A stretch of DNA of 64,000 nt from Thermoleophilaceae bacterium (GCA_036378175.1 DASUWY010000061.1:51193-115192); one strand, 5' to 3'. Positions 7,797 through 17,002 are shown, numbered from the stretch's first letter. Notes: a model not told the origin generated them from the sequence alone. Numbers and translations: made by a program.

Positions 7797-8743
7797 CCCG
7801 AAACCAGCGGGATCAGCTCGCGGCCGATCAGCTCGACCTCGTCCACGTCGTCGTGGAGAAGGTGCTGGAGCATGAATCGCTGAACGCCGGCGGCCTCGTA
7901 CTCGCGCAGCCGCTCGGCGGCCTCTGGGATCGTGCCCACCACGCCGCTCGAGCGGAGGCCGGGCAGCATGGAGTCCACGTCCACGCCGCGCAGCGCGGCC
8001 AGCCGCTCGGCACGCGCGCGCAGGTCGGCCTCATCGGCGCCCACGAGCACCACGCTCATCACCGAGAACAGGAGCGCGCCCGGATCGCGGCCCGCGTGGG
8101 CCCACGCCCGCGCCCACTTCTCGCGGCGTGCTCCCGCCTCCTCGGGCCCGACGAACACCGTGTTGTACTCGTCCGCCCAGCGCGCGGCGATGGCCATGCC
8201 TCTCGGGCCGCCCGCGCCGCCCATCACGATCGGCGGCCGGGGCCGCTGCACGGCCTTGGGCAGGGCGTTGAGGTTCTCGACGGTGTAGTGCTCGCCGCTG
8301 AACGAGAACTGCTCGGCCTCGAGCGAGCGGGCGATGATCTCCGCCTGCTCGGCCATCACGCTCATTCGGGTTCCGAGGCGCTCGGGGAACTCGAAGCCGT
8401 ACGAGCGGTGCTCGAGCTCGTTCCAGCCGGCGCCGAGGCCCAGCTCCACGCGGCCCCGGGAGATGTGATCGACCGTGACCGCTGACTTGGCGAGCACCGA
8501 GGGGTGCCTGAACGTGGCCGGCGACACCAGCGTGCCAAGCCGGATCCGCGAGGTGATCGCCGCGAGTCCCGCGAGCGTGGTCCACGCATCAAGGGAGCCG
8601 CGCTCGGTCTTGCCCTCCACCGACAGGTAGTGGTCCGAGCGGAACAGCGCCTCGAACCCGTGCTCCTCTGCCGCCAGAGCGAGAGCTCGCCACTGGTCCC
8701 AGGTCACATCCTCCTGACCCTCGATCATCAGGCACACGCGCAT
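7793..8743 (-). CDS. LLM-class F420-dependent oxidoreductase
   Basis: The 316-residue protein fits the luciferase-like TIM-barrel family: MRVCLMIEGQEDVTWDQW start, FRSDHYL, RIRLGTLVSPATFRHPSVLAK and GRVELGLGAGWNELEHRSYG. The GLGAGWNE/H pattern is typical of actinobacterial F420-dependent members. It would use reduced F420 or flavin to act on an unknown substrate. It is the last gene of the minus-strand ftsE-ftsX-ctp-rnr-smpB run and starts 15 bp after smpB ends, so it is probably co-transcribed by read-through rather than by function. Confidence 0.85.
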   Translation of the reverse strand: MRVCLMIEGQEDVTWDQWRALALAAEEHGFEALFRSDHYLSVEGKTERGSLDAWTTLAGLAAITSRIRLGTLVSPATFRHPSVLAKSAVTVDHISRGRVELGLGAGWNELEHRSYGFEFPERLGTRMSVMAEQAEIIARSLEAEQFSFSGEHYTVENLNALPKAVQRPRPPIVMGGAGGPRGMAIAARWADEYNTVFVGPEEAGARREKWARAWAHAGRDPGALLFSVMSVVLVGADEADLRARAERLAALRGVDVDSMLPGLRSSGVVGTIPEAAERLREYEAAGVQRFMLQHLLHDDVDEVELIGRELIPLVSG

Positions 8744-8758
8744 GGCGCGGGAGCCTAT

Positions 8759-9238
8759 CTAGCGCTGATGCTCGCGCAGCGCCCGCTCGATCTCGCGGCG
8801 CTGGTCCTTGTCGCGCAGGTCGCGGCGCTTGTCATGCATCTCCTTGCCCCGCGCAAGCGCGATCTCGACCTTCGCGTTGCGGCCCTTGAAGTACACCCGC
8901 GTGGGCACGAGGGTGAGCCCCTTCTCCTGCGTCTTGCCGATCAGGCGCTCGATCTCGCGGCGGTGCAGCAGCAGCTTGCGCTGGCGCTCGGGCTCGTGGT
9001 TCTCGCGCGATGCGGCGGGATAGGGCGCGATGTGCATGTTCTGGAGCCACACCTCGCCGTCGTGCACGGTGGCGTAGGCGTCCTTCAGCTGCACCTTCCC
9101 ATCGCGCAGCGACTTCACCTCGGAGCCCTGCAGCTCCATCCCCGCCTCCCATTTCTCGAGCAGGTGGTAGCGAAACGACGCCTGGCGGTTGGTCGCCACG
9201 TCGCCGGGAGCCGCCTTGCGCTTTCCCTTCTTGGCCAC
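8759..9238 (-). CDS. smpB: SsrA-binding protein SmpB
   Basis: A GTG start gives 159 residues, normal for SmpB. The N-terminus has the family pattern ATNRQASFRYHLLEKWEAG and EVKSLRDGKVQLKDAYA. The basic C-terminal tail (RDLRDKDQRREIERAL) is the part that enters the empty mRNA channel. SmpB binds tmRNA and delivers it to stalled ribosomes. The gene follows rnr by 9 bp, matching the common pairing with RNase R, which degrades the released nonstop message. ssrA itself is 2.4 kb downstream. Confidence 0.97.
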   Translation of the reverse strand: MAKKGKRKAAPGDVATNRQASFRYHLLEKWEAGMELQGSEVKSLRDGKVQLKDAYATVHDGEVWLQNMHIAPYPAASRENHEPERQRKLLLHRREIERLIGKTQEKGLTLVPTRVYFKGRNAKVEIALARGKEMHDKRRDLRDKDQRREIERALREHQR

Positions 9239-9247
9239 GCGGGGAGA

Positions 9248-10993
9248 CTAGTCCGCCGGCCGAAGATCCACGCGGCCTCGCGGAGCGTCCACACGCTCCA
9301 CGCGGATGCCGATGCGGTCGCCCAAACGCAGCACCCCGCCGCGCCTCTCCCCGAGGAGCATCGTGCCCTCCTCGTTCAACTCCCACCAATCGCCCCGCAT
9401 CCGGCGCACCGGGAGGAAGCCCTCGAAGCCCTCGTCGCCGAACTCAACGAACGCGCCGGCGCCGATCAGCCCCACCACCTCGCCCTCGAACTCGAGCTCG
9501 TAGCCGGACTCGAACAGGCGGCGCTCGAGCAGGAACGAGAGGCACACGTCCGCCGCGGCGCGCTCGATCTCCATCGCGTGCCGCTCGGAGGCTGAGCTCT
9601 CGAGCCCCGCCTCGTCGAGCTCGTCCGCACGCGGCGCGGCGTCATCGATGCCGAGCGAGCCGAGCAGCGCGCGGTGCACCACGAGGTCCGGGTAGCGCCG
9701 GATCGGCGAGGTGAAGTGGCAGTAGCGTGGGCTCGCGAGGCCGGCGTGGCCGAGGTTGCGCGGCGTGTAGTACGCCTGTTTGAGCGAGCGCAGCACGAGC
9801 GACGTCAGCGCCGCGCGGCCGCGGCCGGTACGCCGCACGTGCTCGGCCACCATGCGGCTGATCTCTCCGGCCAGCTCGCCCGCCTGCTGCGGCGTCATGT
9901 TCTTCGGCACGGGCGGCGTGGGCACCTCGAGCGAGGCGAGCTGGTTCACCACCCACTCGATCGACTGCGGGTTGGGCCGTTCGTGCACGCGGTAGAGCGT
10001 GGGCACCTGGCGGTCCGCCAGATACGACGCCACCTGCTCGTTCGCCAGGATCATCAGCTGCTCGATGAGCGAGTGTGACTCGGTCTGCGCCTCGTGCCGC
10101 ACGCCCACCACGTGGCCGCGCTCGTCGAACTCGAACTGCGGCTCCGTGGACGTGACCTCGAGCGAGCCTCGCTGCCCGCGCCACTCGCGAAGCGCTCGCG
10201 CCGCCTCGCGCGCGGCCGCGAGCGGCTCGGCCCACGCCTCCTCGGCGCGCTCCTCGCCCGCGAAGACCCGATCCACCTGGTCGTAGTTCAGCCGAGCGTC
10301 GCTGCGTATGAGGGAGCGGTAGAAGCTCGCGCTGCGCACCCGCTCCCCCAGCAGCTCCATCTCCACCGTCACCGCCAGCCGCTCGGCGCCGGGGACGAGA
10401 GAGCAGGCGCGGTTGGAGAGCGCCTCCGGCAGCATCGGCTCCACCGCGCCCGGCACGTACACGCTGGTGCCGCGGCGGAACGCCTCGCGCTCGAGCGTGC
10501 GGCCCGGCCGCACGAACGCGCTCACGTCCGCGATGTGCACCCACACGCGGATGGCATCGCCCTCGCACTGGGCGGAGATCGCATCATCGAAGTCCTTGGC
10601 CGTGGCGGGGTCGATCGTGAACGTGGTGAGGGAGGTGAGGTCGCGCCGCGCCTCCTCGCGGTGCACTGGCACGGCCTCGGCCGCCTCGTCGGCCTCGATC
10701 TCAACCGCGCGCGGGAAGGCGAGCCGCAGGCCGCGGTCGAGCATCAGAGCCTCGAGAACGTCGCGAGCCACGTCCGGCCTGCCGAGCGAGCGCACCACAC
10801 GCGGCCCGCGCTTGCCGCCGCCGATCAGCACCATGTCGCCCACGCGCGCGCCTCCGGTCGCCTTGCCGGTGAGTGAGATGCGCCGGGTGCCGCGTTCGAA
10901 CAGAGGCTCGGCCACGAGCAGCCGCCCGCGCTTCGACAGCACGGCCACCACCGGATCGAGCGCGGCGCCCGTGCGCCGTGGCTGCGTGCTCAA
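9248..10993 (-). CDS. rnr: RNase R / RNase II family exoribonuclease
   Basis: The 581-residue frame starts at a TTG (10993) whose TTGA overlaps the stop of the upstream peptidase gene. The RNB catalytic signature TIDPATAKDFDDAIS (the Asp cluster for two Mg ions) is at ~128-142. It is followed by the RNB region (HIADVSAFVRPG, YVPGAVEPMLPEALSN, HFTSPIRRYPDL). The last ~80 residues form an S1-like domain (GEVVGLIGAGAFVEFG). The N-terminal cold-shock region is short, so the protein is smaller than enterobacterial RNase R. The role is 3'-5' decay of structured and nonstop RNA, supported by adjacent smpB. Confidence 0.92.
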   Translation of the reverse strand: MSTQPRRTGAALDPVVAVLSKRGRLLVAEPLFERGTRRISLTGKATGGARVGDMVLIGGGKRGPRVVRSLGRPDVARDVLEALMLDRGLRLAFPRAVEIEADEAAEAVPVHREEARRDLTSLTTFTIDPATAKDFDDAISAQCEGDAIRVWVHIADVSAFVRPGRTLEREAFRRGTSVYVPGAVEPMLPEALSNRACSLVPGAERLAVTVEMELLGERVRSASFYRSLIRSDARLNYDQVDRVFAGEERAEEAWAEPLAAAREAARALREWRGQRGSLEVTSTEPQFEFDERGHVVGVRHEAQTESHSLIEQLMILANEQVASYLADRQVPTLYRVHERPNPQSIEWVVNQLASLEVPTPPVPKNMTPQQAGELAGEISRMVAEHVRRTGRGRAALTSLVLRSLKQAYYTPRNLGHAGLASPRYCHFTSPIRRYPDLVVHRALLGSLGIDDAAPRADELDEAGLESSASERHAMEIERAAADVCLSFLLERRLFESGYELEFEGEVVGLIGAGAFVEFGDEGFEGFLPVRRMRGDWWELNEEGTMLLGERRGGVLRLGDRIGIRVERVDAPRGRVDLRPAD

Positions 10994-12144
10994 GCGCCCT
11001 TGGACAGCAGGGTCCGGAGCGCGGTGTTCAGCGCCTCGTCGGGCGTCGTCCGCGGGTTGTCCTGCGCCTTCACCTGGGGCACTATCCCGTGCCCGGCGAG
11101 GTTCTCGCCGTCCGGCAGGAAGAAGCGGCCGACCGTGAGGTCGAGCACTCCGCCGTTCGACAGCGGCTCGATCTGCTGGAACACGCCCTTGCCGAACGTC
11201 TTCTCGCCCACGACCGTGGCGCGGTCGTGATCGCGCAGCGCGCCGGTGACGATCTCGGACGCGCTCGCAGTGCCGCCGTCCACCAGCACCACCACCGGGA
11301 TCTTCGGCGAGATCGCGCCGCCGGTGGCGTACAGCCTCTGCTCCGGGCTGGCGCGACCGTTTGTCGAGACGATGAGTCCCTTGTTCAGGAAGATGCTCGC
11401 CACGAGCCGGCCCTCCTGAAGCAGGCCGCCGCCGTTGCCGCGCAGGTCGAGCACGATCCCCTTCGCGCCTTCACCAAGCAGCTTGTCCACGTCTTCGCGG
11501 AGTTTTCCGTGCGCGCCCTCACCGAAGGTGGACAGCTCGGCCACGCCGAGCTTCACACCATGGCGCGTGACCAGGCGCGACTGGGTGAGCGGTGCCTGCA
11601 GCTTCGCGCGTTTCACCGTGAGCGTGCGCGTCTTCCCCGAAGGCGACGCGACCGTGAGCCGGACCGTGGTGCCCGGCTTGCCGCGGATCTTGTCGCTTGC
11701 GGTGCGTGCCGCGGCCCCCGCGATGGAGCTCCCGTTCACCGCGGTGATCACCTCCGCCTGCCGGATGCCGGCCTTCGCCGCCGGAGAACCCGGGATCACG
11801 TTCGTCACGAGCAGCCCGCGTTTCTCGGGAACCACGGACACGCCCACGCCCGCGAACTCGCCACCGTTCAGCTCGGTGTTGAAGGCCTTGCTCTCGTCGG
11901 GGGTGAGGTAGCGCGAGAAGCGATCGCCGAGCGAGGCCACAATCCCCTTGAGCGACGCCGTTTCGAGATCGCCGCGCGGCACCTTCTTGTAGTAGTCCTG
12001 CTCGATGGTGTCGATCAGCTCGTTCTTCACGGCCACGTCCGACGCCACGAAGTGCTTGCGAATGCCCGTCGGCAGATCGTTCGGATGGCCGCCGAGCCAA
12101 AGGCCGGCGCCGAAGATGATGATCGCGCCGAGCAGGCCGATCAC
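10990..12144 (-). CDS. S41 C-terminal processing peptidase
   Basis: A 384-residue protein from GTG 12144. An in-frame stop lies ~40 bp upstream, so the start cannot be much earlier. Residues 1-18 are a membrane anchor (IGLLGAIIIFGAGLWLG). A PDZ domain follows (GVGVSVVP..GSPAAKAGIRQAEVITAVNG), then the S41 domain with the catalytic Ser in GTASASEIV and Lys in GEKTFGKG. It would trim periplasm-side proteins. It lies downstream of ftsEX, whose complex controls wall hydrolases, so a link to wall remodelling is plausible. A perfect inverted repeat sits between it and ftsX. Confidence 0.93.
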   Translation of the reverse strand: MIGLLGAIIIFGAGLWLGGHPNDLPTGIRKHFVASDVAVKNELIDTIEQDYYKKVPRGDLETASLKGIVASLGDRFSRYLTPDESKAFNTELNGGEFAGVGVSVVPEKRGLLVTNVIPGSPAAKAGIRQAEVITAVNGSSIAGAAARTASDKIRGKPGTTVRLTVASPSGKTRTLTVKRAKLQAPLTQSRLVTRHGVKLGVAELSTFGEGAHGKLREDVDKLLGEGAKGIVLDLRGNGGGLLQEGRLVASIFLNKGLIVSTNGRASPEQRLYATGGAISPKIPVVVLVDGGTASASEIVTGALRDHDRATVVGEKTFGKGVFQQIEPLSNGGVLDLTVGRFFLPDGENLAGHGIVPQVKAQDNPRTTPDEALNTALRTLLSKGA

Positions 12145-12180
12145 GGTGAGGCGATACGCGGTGGTGCTGATTGCGAGAGG

Positions 12181-12208
12181 TTAGTAACGCGCGGTCGAGC
12201 GTTACTAA
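12181..12208. promoter_or_regulatory. Perfect 10-bp inverted repeat between ftsX and ctp
   Basis: TTAGTAACGC, 8 bp, then GCGTTACTAA. One arm covers the ftsX stop codon (12207-12205) and the other lies 37 bp before the peptidase start. There is no T-run after it in either direction, and the arms are unusually AT-rich for this genome. It could be an operator for the peptidase-rnr-smpB part of the operon or an RNA hairpin that stabilises the ftsEX message. Confidence 0.5.
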
Positions 12209-13110
12209 ACCCTTAGGAACCTGCGTAGCGTGAGGCCGCTGCCCAGCGCGGACACAGCCACGCACGATGCGAGCAGCACCGCGATCAGTGCCGGGAACTG
12301 GATCGTGTTCGGCGCGGCTATGAGCGCGAACTTAGCCGACAGCGGATCCACCAGCGTGTCCTTGATCACCCACAACAGAAGGACCGCGAGCACGCCTCCC
12401 ATGAAGCCCACCACCACGCCCTCGATCACGAACGGCCAGCGGATGAACCAGTTGGTCGCGCCCACGAGCTTCATCACCTCCACCTCGCGCCTGCGGGCGA
12501 AGATCGAGAGGCGAATCGTGTTCGCGATCAGCGCGATCGAGGCGAGGATGAGCAGCGCCGCGAGGCTCGCCGTGAGCGTCTTCACGAGGCTGGTGGCGGA
12601 CAGGATCTTGTTCGTGTCCTGCTCACGGTTGCGGACGTCGCCGATGCCGGCCATCGCGAACGTGCGCTTGCCGGTGTTCGGGTCCACGCGCACGAGCGAG
12701 TTCACGATCTTCTGCACCTGCCCGGGATCCTTCGGCACCACGCGATAGGTGGCGGGGAGCGGATTGCGGCCGAGAAGCTGAATCGCGTCCTTTGTGCTCG
12801 GCCGCTGCGCCTGCAGGTCGTTGAGCGCCTGCTGCTTCGAGATGTAGTCCACGCTCTTCACGTTCGGCGTGGTGGTGAGGCGCTGGCGCAGCGCGGTGAG
12901 CTGCGGCTGCGTGATGTTGTCAGCGAGATACACGTTCACCACCACGCGGCTCCGCACCTGGTTCGCGGTGCCGGTGGTGGCCTGCACCACCGGGATGAAC
13001 ACGCCGAGCACGAGCGCGGTGAGAAGGACGGTGAGCATCGCGGCGAGGCTCGGCGCGGCGTTGCGCTTGAGCGCGCGGAATGCCTCTTTGAGGAAGAACC
13101 CGGGGCGCAT
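12205..13110 (-). CDS. ftsX: Cell division permease FtsX
   Basis: The 301-residue protein has one N-terminal membrane helix (~21-42), a large extracytoplasmic loop (~43-170) and three C-terminal helices, the FtsX topology. The conserved KLVGATNWFIRWPFVIEGV block is at ~227-245. It pairs with FtsE, whose gene ends 7 bp upstream, to regulate septal peptidoglycan hydrolases through its outer loop. The start is ATG 13110, right after the ftsE stop. Length is normal for actinobacteria. Confidence 0.95.
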   Translation of the reverse strand: MRPGFFLKEAFRALKRNAAPSLAAMLTVLLTALVLGVFIPVVQATTGTANQVRSRVVVNVYLADNITQPQLTALRQRLTTTPNVKSVDYISKQQALNDLQAQRPSTKDAIQLLGRNPLPATYRVVPKDPGQVQKIVNSLVRVDPNTGKRTFAMAGIGDVRNREQDTNKILSATSLVKTLTASLAALLILASIALIANTIRLSIFARRREVEVMKLVGATNWFIRWPFVIEGVVVGFMGGVLAVLLLWVIKDTLVDPLSAKFALIAAPNTIQFPALIAVLLASCVAVSALGSGLTLRRFLRV

Positions 13111-13116
13111 GCGGTC

Positions 13117-13953
13117 CTAGTTGGGGTGGCCCTCGTCGCCGATGCCGAGCTCGCCACGCAGCCGGATGGCAAACTCCTTGGTCGACTCGTCCGGCCGGTA
13201 GAGGCCCGACACCTGGTCGCGAATGATGCGGCCCTCCGCCAGCTCGATCACGCGGCGGCGCATCTTGTCCACCATCTCCCGGTCGTGCGTGGCCACGATC
13301 ACTGTCGTGCCGGTGCGGTTAATGCGGTAGATCAGCTGCATGATCCCGATCGAGGTCTCGGGGTCGAGATTGCCCGTGGGCTCGTCGCAGAGGAGCAGCG
13401 GCGGATGGTTCACGAACGCACGCGCGATGGACACGCGCTGCTGCTCGCCGCCGGACAGCTCGTCCGGGTAGTTGTGCAGCTTGGTGGAGAGGCCGACGAG
13501 GCGAAGGATGTCCGGCACCTTGCGGCGGATCGACTGGCGTGGCTCGCCGATCACCTCGAGCGCGTACGCCACGTTCGCGTACACCGTGCGGTTGGGCAGC
13601 AGCTTGTAGTCCTGGAACACGACGCCGATGTTGCGACGAAGGTACGGCACGCGCTTGCGCGGGATGTCGCCGAGGTCGCGGCCGGCGATCGAGATCCGGC
13701 CCTGAGACGGCTCGATCTCCTTCATCAGGAGCCGCATGCAGGTGGACTTGCCGCAGCCCGTCGGTCCCACGAGGAAGACGAAGTCGCCGCGCCCGATCCG
13801 CATCGACACGCGCTCGAGTCCGACGCTGCCGCCGTCGTAGACCTTCGTCACGTCGTCGAACTCGACGACCGGCACGTTGCGGCCCTGCGGCCTCTGCCCA
13901 CGCGGCAGCGGACGCGCGGGCACGGGCAGATCTGTCCGGGGCAGCGACGCCAT
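13117..13953 (-). CDS. ftsE: Cell division ATP-binding protein FtsE
   Basis: The ABC ATPase has Walker [10 protein letters not shown] (63-71), Q-loop VVFQDYKLL (~111-119), signature LSGGEQQR (166-173), Walker B LLLCDEP (~186-192) and the switch His in ATHD. The frame of 278 residues begins with ~26 Pro/Arg-rich residues not usual in FtsE. A GTG at codon 27 (13875) before [12 protein letters not shown] would give a normal N-terminus and is a real alternative. The C-terminal ~45 residues extend beyond the core. It is the first gene of the minus-strand operon. Confidence 0.95.
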   Translation of the reverse strand: MASLPRTDLPVPARPLPRGQRPQGRNVPVVEFDDVTKVYDGGSVGLERVSMRIGRGDFVFLVGPTGCGKSTCMRLLMKEIEPSQGRISIAGRDLGDIPRKRVPYLRRNIGVVFQDYKLLPNRTVYANVAYALEVIGEPRQSIRRKVPDILRLVGLSTKLHNYPDELSGGEQQRVSIARAFVNHPPLLLCDEPTGNLDPETSIGIMQLIYRINRTGTTVIVATHDREMVDKMRRRVIELAEGRIIRDQVSGLYRPDESTKEFAIRLRGELGIGDEGHPN

Positions 13954-14018
13954 TCGGGCCGTACTTGATAGCGGGTCCGGCTAAGAAATGGGTTCCGTGC
14001 AGCGCTTCTTGCAGCGCT

Positions 14019-14489
14019 TCAGTCGTCTTCGAGGCGCTCCACCACCCGCATTCCCACCCGCTCGTAGAGCGCCACCGCGGGTGCGTTGTCCGCCTGCACC
14101 TTCAGCTCAACGGCTTCGGCGCCGCGAGCCGCGAACGCGCTGAAAGCTTGGCGGAGAAGGGCTTCTCCCAGGCCGCGGCCACGCCATTGCTCATGCACCA
14201 CGAGGTCCTTCACGAAGGCGCTCGTCCAGCACAAAACCGCCCCCGCCAGCATGTCCCTGGCCTCCGCTACGAACCACAGGTCGGCCTCGAACTCCTCGTC
14301 GGTCGTCATCTGCGGCAGCCAGATGTCGAACGGCTGCACGCTGCCCCCGCCGTGGCGGTAGCCGTGCACGAGCAACGCGTGCAGCGCCTCCGCGTCAGCC
14401 GGAGTGAAGGTGCGAGGCCGTACGCCCTCGGGCCAGCGCGGCTCGGCCGGCGCGGCCGGTTCGAGCTCGAGGCGCATGCGCCAGATCAC
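14019..14489 (-). CDS. GNAT family N-acetyltransferase
   Basis: The 156-residue protein (GTG start; ATG at codon 5 is an alternative) has a two-part GNAT look: FTPADAEALHALLVHGYRHGGG at the start, FVKDLVVHEQWRGRGLGEALL with the acetyl-CoA loop QWRGRGLG (~114-121), and VQADNAPAVALYERVGMRVV at the end. The substrate is not evident. It begins 9 bp after the ArsR-like regulator on the same strand, so the two may be co-transcribed. Confidence 0.85.
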   Translation of the reverse strand: MIWRMRLELEPAAPAEPRWPEGVRPRTFTPADAEALHALLVHGYRHGGGSVQPFDIWLPQMTTDEEFEADLWFVAEARDMLAGAVLCWTSAFVKDLVVHEQWRGRGLGEALLRQAFSAFAARGAEAVELKVQADNAPAVALYERVGMRVVERLEDD

Positions 14490-14498
14490 CGGTGCCCG

Positions 14499-14819
14499 CT
14501 AGCCGTCTGAATCGAGCAGCACGTCGAGCAGTCCGGGGAAGCGCTTGTTCAGGTCCTCGCCGCGAAGTGAGGTGAAGCGCTCGGTGCCATCGGCGCGCGT
14601 GCGCGTGACGCCGGCCTCCCGCAGCAGGCGCAGGTGATACGAGCAGGTGGAAGCGGGAAGCTCGAGCTCGTCCTGGATCTGGCTGCAGGTGAGCTCGCCC
14701 CCGCCCGCAAGGGAGCGCACGATCGCCAGCCGCAGCGGATCGCCGACGGTGCGGAGGATCTCCGCGAGATCGAGATCGGATGCCGCTGGGTGACGGATCT
14801 CTCGTAGCGCGCTCGCCAT
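14499..14819 (-). CDS. ArsR-family transcriptional regulator
   Basis: From ATG 14819 the protein has 106 residues. The winged helix-turn-helix is clear: DPLRLAIVRSLAGGGELTCS, then LPASTCSYHLRLLREAGV as recognition helix region, then TRTRADGTERFTSLR as the wing. It resembles ArsR members that control transporters. Upstream in-frame sequence is not used because it would reach into the divergent MFS gene. It is divergent from that MFS gene, with 90 bp between the starts. That gap contains an AT-rich stretch at ~14830-14860 suitable for operator and promoters. Confidence 0.88.
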   Translation of the reverse strand: MASALREIRHPAASDLDLAEILRTVGDPLRLAIVRSLAGGGELTCSQIQDELELPASTCSYHLRLLREAGVTRTRADGTERFTSLRGEDLNKRFPGLLDVLLDSDG

Positions 14820-14909
14820 GCCCACTATCTTACAACCAAGTTTCCAAAGTTTTTGAAATACTGATCCACCCTCACAAAGTTCCCTCCCGCCCCGTTTGGA
14901 AGGAAAGCG

Positions 14910-16223
14910 ATGAACCCGATCACCACACCAGCTAGAGCGAGACTCGGCGCTCAGAGCTCTTTCGCTGTCGCGGCCGGAGTGATCGGCCTTGCGCTGTTCG
15001 CATCCGCCACGCCTTCGCCTCTCTACGGGCTCTACCAGGAGCGGTGGCACTTCTCCACGCCGGTGCTCACGCTCGTGTTCGCGGTCTACAACTTCGGCGT
15101 GCTCGCAGCGCTGCTCCTCGTGGGCCGGATCTCTGACGACGTCGGCAGGCGCCCCGTGCTCGGCGCGTCGCTGGCAGGGCTCTTCGGCGCGGGGCTGCTG
15201 TTCGCACTCGCCCGCTCCGTGGGCTGGCTGTTCGCGGCGCGTGCACTGCAGGGATTGACGACGGGTGCCGCGCTCGGCGCAGCCGGCGCCGCGATGCTGG
15301 ACCTCCACCCGCGGGGCGACGCCGCCCGCACAGGCCTGATCAACGGCGTGGTGAGCGCGGGCGGCATCGCCGTCGGCGCGCTGGTGGCTTCGGTGCTCGT
15401 GCAGTACGCGCCGGATCCACTCGTCACGCCGTTCATCGTCCTGCTCGCGCTCGTCGCGCTCATGCTGGTGCTCACGCTCGCGCTCCCTGAGCCGGTGATC
15501 GAGCGCGCGAGGCCGCGGCTTCGGCCGCAGCGGCCGCGCGTGCCGGCAGACTCGCGGCGCGCGTTCACCCTGGCGGCGCTCGCGGTGCTCTCATCCTGGT
15601 CGATCGCCGGGCTGTACCTCGCCCTCGGCCCGAACCTGCTCGGGCAGCTGATGCACACCACCAACCGGCTGGCGGGCGGCGCGGGTGTGCTCGCGCTCAC
15701 GCTGCCGGCGGCGATCTCACAGATCGTGTGGCAGCGGCTCGAGCCCCGCCGCGCGGCGGCACTCGGCTCCATGGTGCTCAGCGGTGGGATGGCGCTCACC
15801 GCGGCGTCGCTGTCGGCGGGATCCGCGGCGCTGTTCCTCGGCGCCAGCGCGATCACCGGAGCCGGCTTCGGCGTCGTGTTCCTGGGCGCCCTGCGCTCAC
15901 TCGCACAGGCCGTCCCCGACCGGCAGCGAGCCGAGGTGATGTCGGCGTTCTACGTGGTCGCGTACTTCTCGATCGCCGTGCCGGCGGTTGCCGCGGGACT
16001 GGCGGCGCCGAGCCTCGGCATCGAGCCCACGTTCCGGATCTTCAGCGGCATCGTCGCCGTGCTCGCGCTCGGACTCGGTGTGACCACCGCGCGTGGCGGG
16101 AGGCGCGAGCGGGTCAGCGCTGGACGATCCGGTAGCGGAGGTAGAGCTCGCTGCCTGCCTCCATCGCCCACACTCGCTCGAGCTGCAGAAGTTCCGGCAG
16201 AGGTGCCCCGGCCACGATCGTGA
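14910..16223 (+). CDS. MFS transporter
   Basis: ATG 14910 is preceded by GGAAGGAAAGCG, a good ribosome site. The 437-residue protein has about 12 membrane helices, and the MFS loop-2 motif appears as GRISDDVGRRPVLG (~72-85). It resembles small-drug efflux pumps and has a paralogue at 48895, which shares PLYxLYQ and FAVYxxGV patterns. The divergent ArsR gene probably represses it. The last ~40 residues are Arg/Pro-rich and overlap the opposite-strand reductase gene by 110 bp, so the natural end may once have been near 16130. Confidence 0.88.
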   Translation: MNPITTPARARLGAQSSFAVAAGVIGLALFASATPSPLYGLYQERWHFSTPVLTLVFAVYNFGVLAALLLVGRISDDVGRRPVLGASLAGLFGAGLLFALARSVGWLFAARALQGLTTGAALGAAGAAMLDLHPRGDAARTGLINGVVSAGGIAVGALVASVLVQYAPDPLVTPFIVLLALVALMLVLTLALPEPVIERARPRLRPQRPRVPADSRRAFTLAALAVLSSWSIAGLYLALGPNLLGQLMHTTNRLAGGAGVLALTLPAAISQIVWQRLEPRRAAALGSMVLSGGMALTAASLSAGSAALFLGASAITGAGFGVVFLGALRSLAQAVPDRQRAEVMSAFYVVAYFSIAVPAVAAGLAAPSLGIEPTFRIFSGIVAVLALGLGVTTARGGRRERVSAGRSGSGGRARCLPPSPTLARAAEVPAEVPRPRS

Positions 16224-16866
16224 GCGCGTCTTCGCCGCCGGCGATGGTGGGCGAAATCGTGAGGAACAGCTCGTCCACGAGCCCGTACGGCAGGAGCGAC
16301 GCGTTGAGCGTGGGTCCGCCCTCGCAGAGGATCGAGCGGACGCCGTAGTCCGCGCGCAGCCGTCGCATCAGCGGCCGCAGGTCGAAGGGCCCTGGCTCCG
16401 AGCGCAGGTACTCCACCTGCGCCCTGTGCCCGCTGAGCTCGCCCCGCGAGTGGGTGAGGATCACCACCCTCGAGCCCGGATCCTGGAGCAGCGGCACGTC
16501 CACCGGCACGTGCAGGCGCCCGCTCACGATCACGGCGAGCGGGTCGGGCGCGAGCCCCTCGCGCACGCGCTTTTCCCGCAGCTCCTCCGTCTTCACGAGC
16601 GGCGCGTAGCGCTCACTGCGAACGGTGCCCGCGCCGGCCATCACAGCGTCGGCCTGCGTGCGCAGGTTGTGGAACACGGCGCGGTCGGTCTTGCTCGACA
16701 TCGCCGCCGTTCGGCCCTGCACAGCCGCCTTTCCGTCCGCGGTGGAGATCATGTTCAGCGCCAGGTAGGGCCGGTCCGCGGGCGCGTGATCGCTCCAGCC
16801 GAAGTTCGCGATCGCTTCCTCTGGAGCGATGTGTTCATTTTGCGGGAGAAGTCTGTGCAGCTCCAT
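16114..16866 (-). CDS. RibD C-terminal domain (pyrimidine/dihydrofolate reductase-like) protein
   Basis: The 250-residue protein matches the RibD reductase/DHFR-like fold: RPYLALNMISTADGKAA near the start, ADAVMAGAGTVRSERY (~90-105), and the NADPH-binding SILCEGGPTLNASLLPYGLVDELFLTISPTI divided over ~180-210. It probably reduces a riboflavin-pathway intermediate or related ribosyl compound with NADPH. No deaminase domain or rib genes accompany it, so the exact reaction is uncertain. It overlaps the MFS 3' end and is divergent from the sigma factor. Confidence 0.82.
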   Translation of the reverse strand: MELHRLLPQNEHIAPEEAIANFGWSDHAPADRPYLALNMISTADGKAAVQGRTAAMSSKTDRAVFHNLRTQADAVMAGAGTVRSERYAPLVKTEELREKRVREGLAPDPLAVIVSGRLHVPVDVPLLQDPGSRVVILTHSRGELSGHRAQVEYLRSEPGPFDLRPLMRRLRADYGVRSILCEGGPTLNASLLPYGLVDELFLTISPTIAGGEDALTIVAGAPLPELLQLERVWAMEAGSELYLRYRIVQR

Positions 16867-17002
16867 GCGGCTGGCACACTAACTGGACGAAACCGTGAGT
16901 CCGCCGCGTCTACTGGGTTTAGATGGGCAGGACGGTTGTCGAAATAACTTCTGCGTGACGCCACGAAGGCTGATCGAGCCAGCCCGGCTTGCCGGGACGT
17001 CG

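Noticed and set aside
7547..8485. 312-codon plus frame
   Set aside because: It overlaps the site-2 protease end and lies opposite the LLM oxidoreductase; Arg/His/Ala-rich shadow with no motif.
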